DNA of 5,745 bases. Origin: an uncultured Campylobacter sp. GTDB taxonomy: Bacteria; Campylobacterota; Campylobacteria; Campylobacterales; Campylobacteraceae. This document shows positions 5,426 to 5,745 of the stretch, piece by piece. Position numbers and translations under genes: made by a program. The first letter of the stretch is position 1, and each line of letters starts with the position of its first letter. The notes under the pieces were generated by a model that saw only the letters and a program-made list of their open reading frames with translations, had not been told where the DNA came from and did not search any database. The stretch spans positions 1 through 5,745 of the forward strand of contig NZ_CALIJA010000132.1 of NCBI RefSeq assembly GCF_938017615.1. The letters are read 5' to 3'.

Positions 5426-5431
5426 TATAAT
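5426..5431 (+). promoter_or_regulatory. -10 box for nspC
   Basis: A perfect TATAAT lies 27 bases before the ATG at 5459, preceded by AT-rich DNA. GAGGA at 5448-5452 gives a ribosome binding site six bases before the start. Confidence 0.6.
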
Positions 5432-5458
5432 TGCGAAAAAATTTAATGAGGAAAAACG

Positions 5459-5745
5459 ATGAAAATCGATGAAATTTCGACCCCGGCTTACGTGTGCGAG
5501 GAGCAAAAATTGGTAAAAAATTTAGAAATTTTACGCGGCGTAGGCGAGCGAAGCGGCGCAAAAATTCTATGCGCGCTAAAAGGCTTTGCGTTTAGCTTCG
5601 CGATGCCTTACGTTGACAGATACCTCTGGGGTGCGACTTGCAGCGGCCTACACGAGGCAAAATTTGCCGCGGAATTTATCAAAAACGGCGAAATTCATAC
5701 ATACTCGCCCGCGTTCAAAGAGGATGATTTGGACGAAATTTTAAA
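5459..5745 (+). CDS. nspC: Carboxynorspermidine decarboxylase, N-terminal part (cut by window end)
   Basis: NspC is a PLP enzyme of the alanine racemase-like fold III group. It decarboxylates carboxyspermidine or carboxynorspermidine, the last step of the alternative spermidine route used by Campylobacter, downstream of carboxyspermidine dehydrogenase. Only 95 codons are visible of a protein usually about 380 residues long. Recognisable blocks are STPAYVCEE (7-15), CALKGFAFS (38-46) with PLP lysine K41, TCSGLHEAKFAAEF (60-73) and EIHTYSPAFKEDDLDEI (78-94), all strongly like Campylobacter NspC. The start has TGAGGA at 5447-5452 and a TATAAT -10 at 5426. It is divergent from moaD-moaE. The frame is open to the last base, so the gene continues beyond the window. 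Confidence 0.9.
   Translation, partial: MKIDEISTPAYVCEEQKLVKNLEILRGVGERSGAKILCALKGFAFSFAMPYVDRYLWGATCSGLHEAKFAAEFIKNGEIHTYSPAFKEDDLDEIL

Noticed and set aside
5372..5458. Molybdenum-cofactor riboswitch before moaD
   Set aside because: The divergent gap is only 87 bases, AT-rich and holds both promoters; no structured leader would fit.
5274..5561. 95-residue - strand frame across moaD, the promoter gap and nspC
   Set aside because: It overlaps two well-supported genes and a promoter region, and its product is basic and motif-free.

Overview
The window joins two unlike pieces of DNA. Bases 1 to about 405 are AT-rich (23 of the first 60 bases are G or C) and encode the interior of a repetitive S[V/I/A]GIY-type surface protein of the kind found in large autotransporters of Leptotrichia and other Fusobacteria. 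From about 405-416 onward the sequence is richer in G+C (31 of 60 bases at 541-600), has frequent AAATTT/AAAATTTT words between and inside genes, and carries genes that read as Campylobacter housekeeping genes. I take the main part to be an oral-type, relatively high-GC Campylobacter (C. gracilis, C. rectus or C. showae type; the species cannot be fixed by eye). Both genera live in the mouth, so the simplest explanation of the join is a chimeric contig or chimeric amplicon from an oral sample rather than a real locus. The break is in the middle of a surface-protein repeat and a few bases before the ribosome binding site of nrdB.

Layout of the Campylobacter part: nrdB (+, 430-1452), the radical-generating subunit of class Ia ribonucleotide reductase; pcm (+, 1600-2235), protein-L-isoaspartate methyltransferase; a 154-base gap with an AT palindrome and a plausible promoter; a 600-aa McrB-like AAA+ protein (+, 2390-4192) with a good Walker A motif but altered Walker B and signature motifs and no mcrC beside it; a 432-base noncoding stretch (4193-4624) holding a perfect 28-base palindrome and two smaller hairpins; then the convergent pair moaE (-, 4625-5134) and moaD (-, 5150-5371), transcribed as a moaD-moaE operon; an 87-base divergent promoter region; and the first 95 codons of nspC (+, from 5459), carboxynorspermidine decarboxylase, cut by the window end.

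The genes are mostly unrelated in function: DNA precursor synthesis (nrdB), protein repair (pcm), molybdopterin synthase (moaD plus moaE, which form one enzyme), and polyamine synthesis (nspC). The only gene of unclear role is the orphan McrB-like ATPase. The most important points for a reader are the suspected chimeric join near base 405, the correct nrdB start at 430, and the degenerate McrB-like protein.
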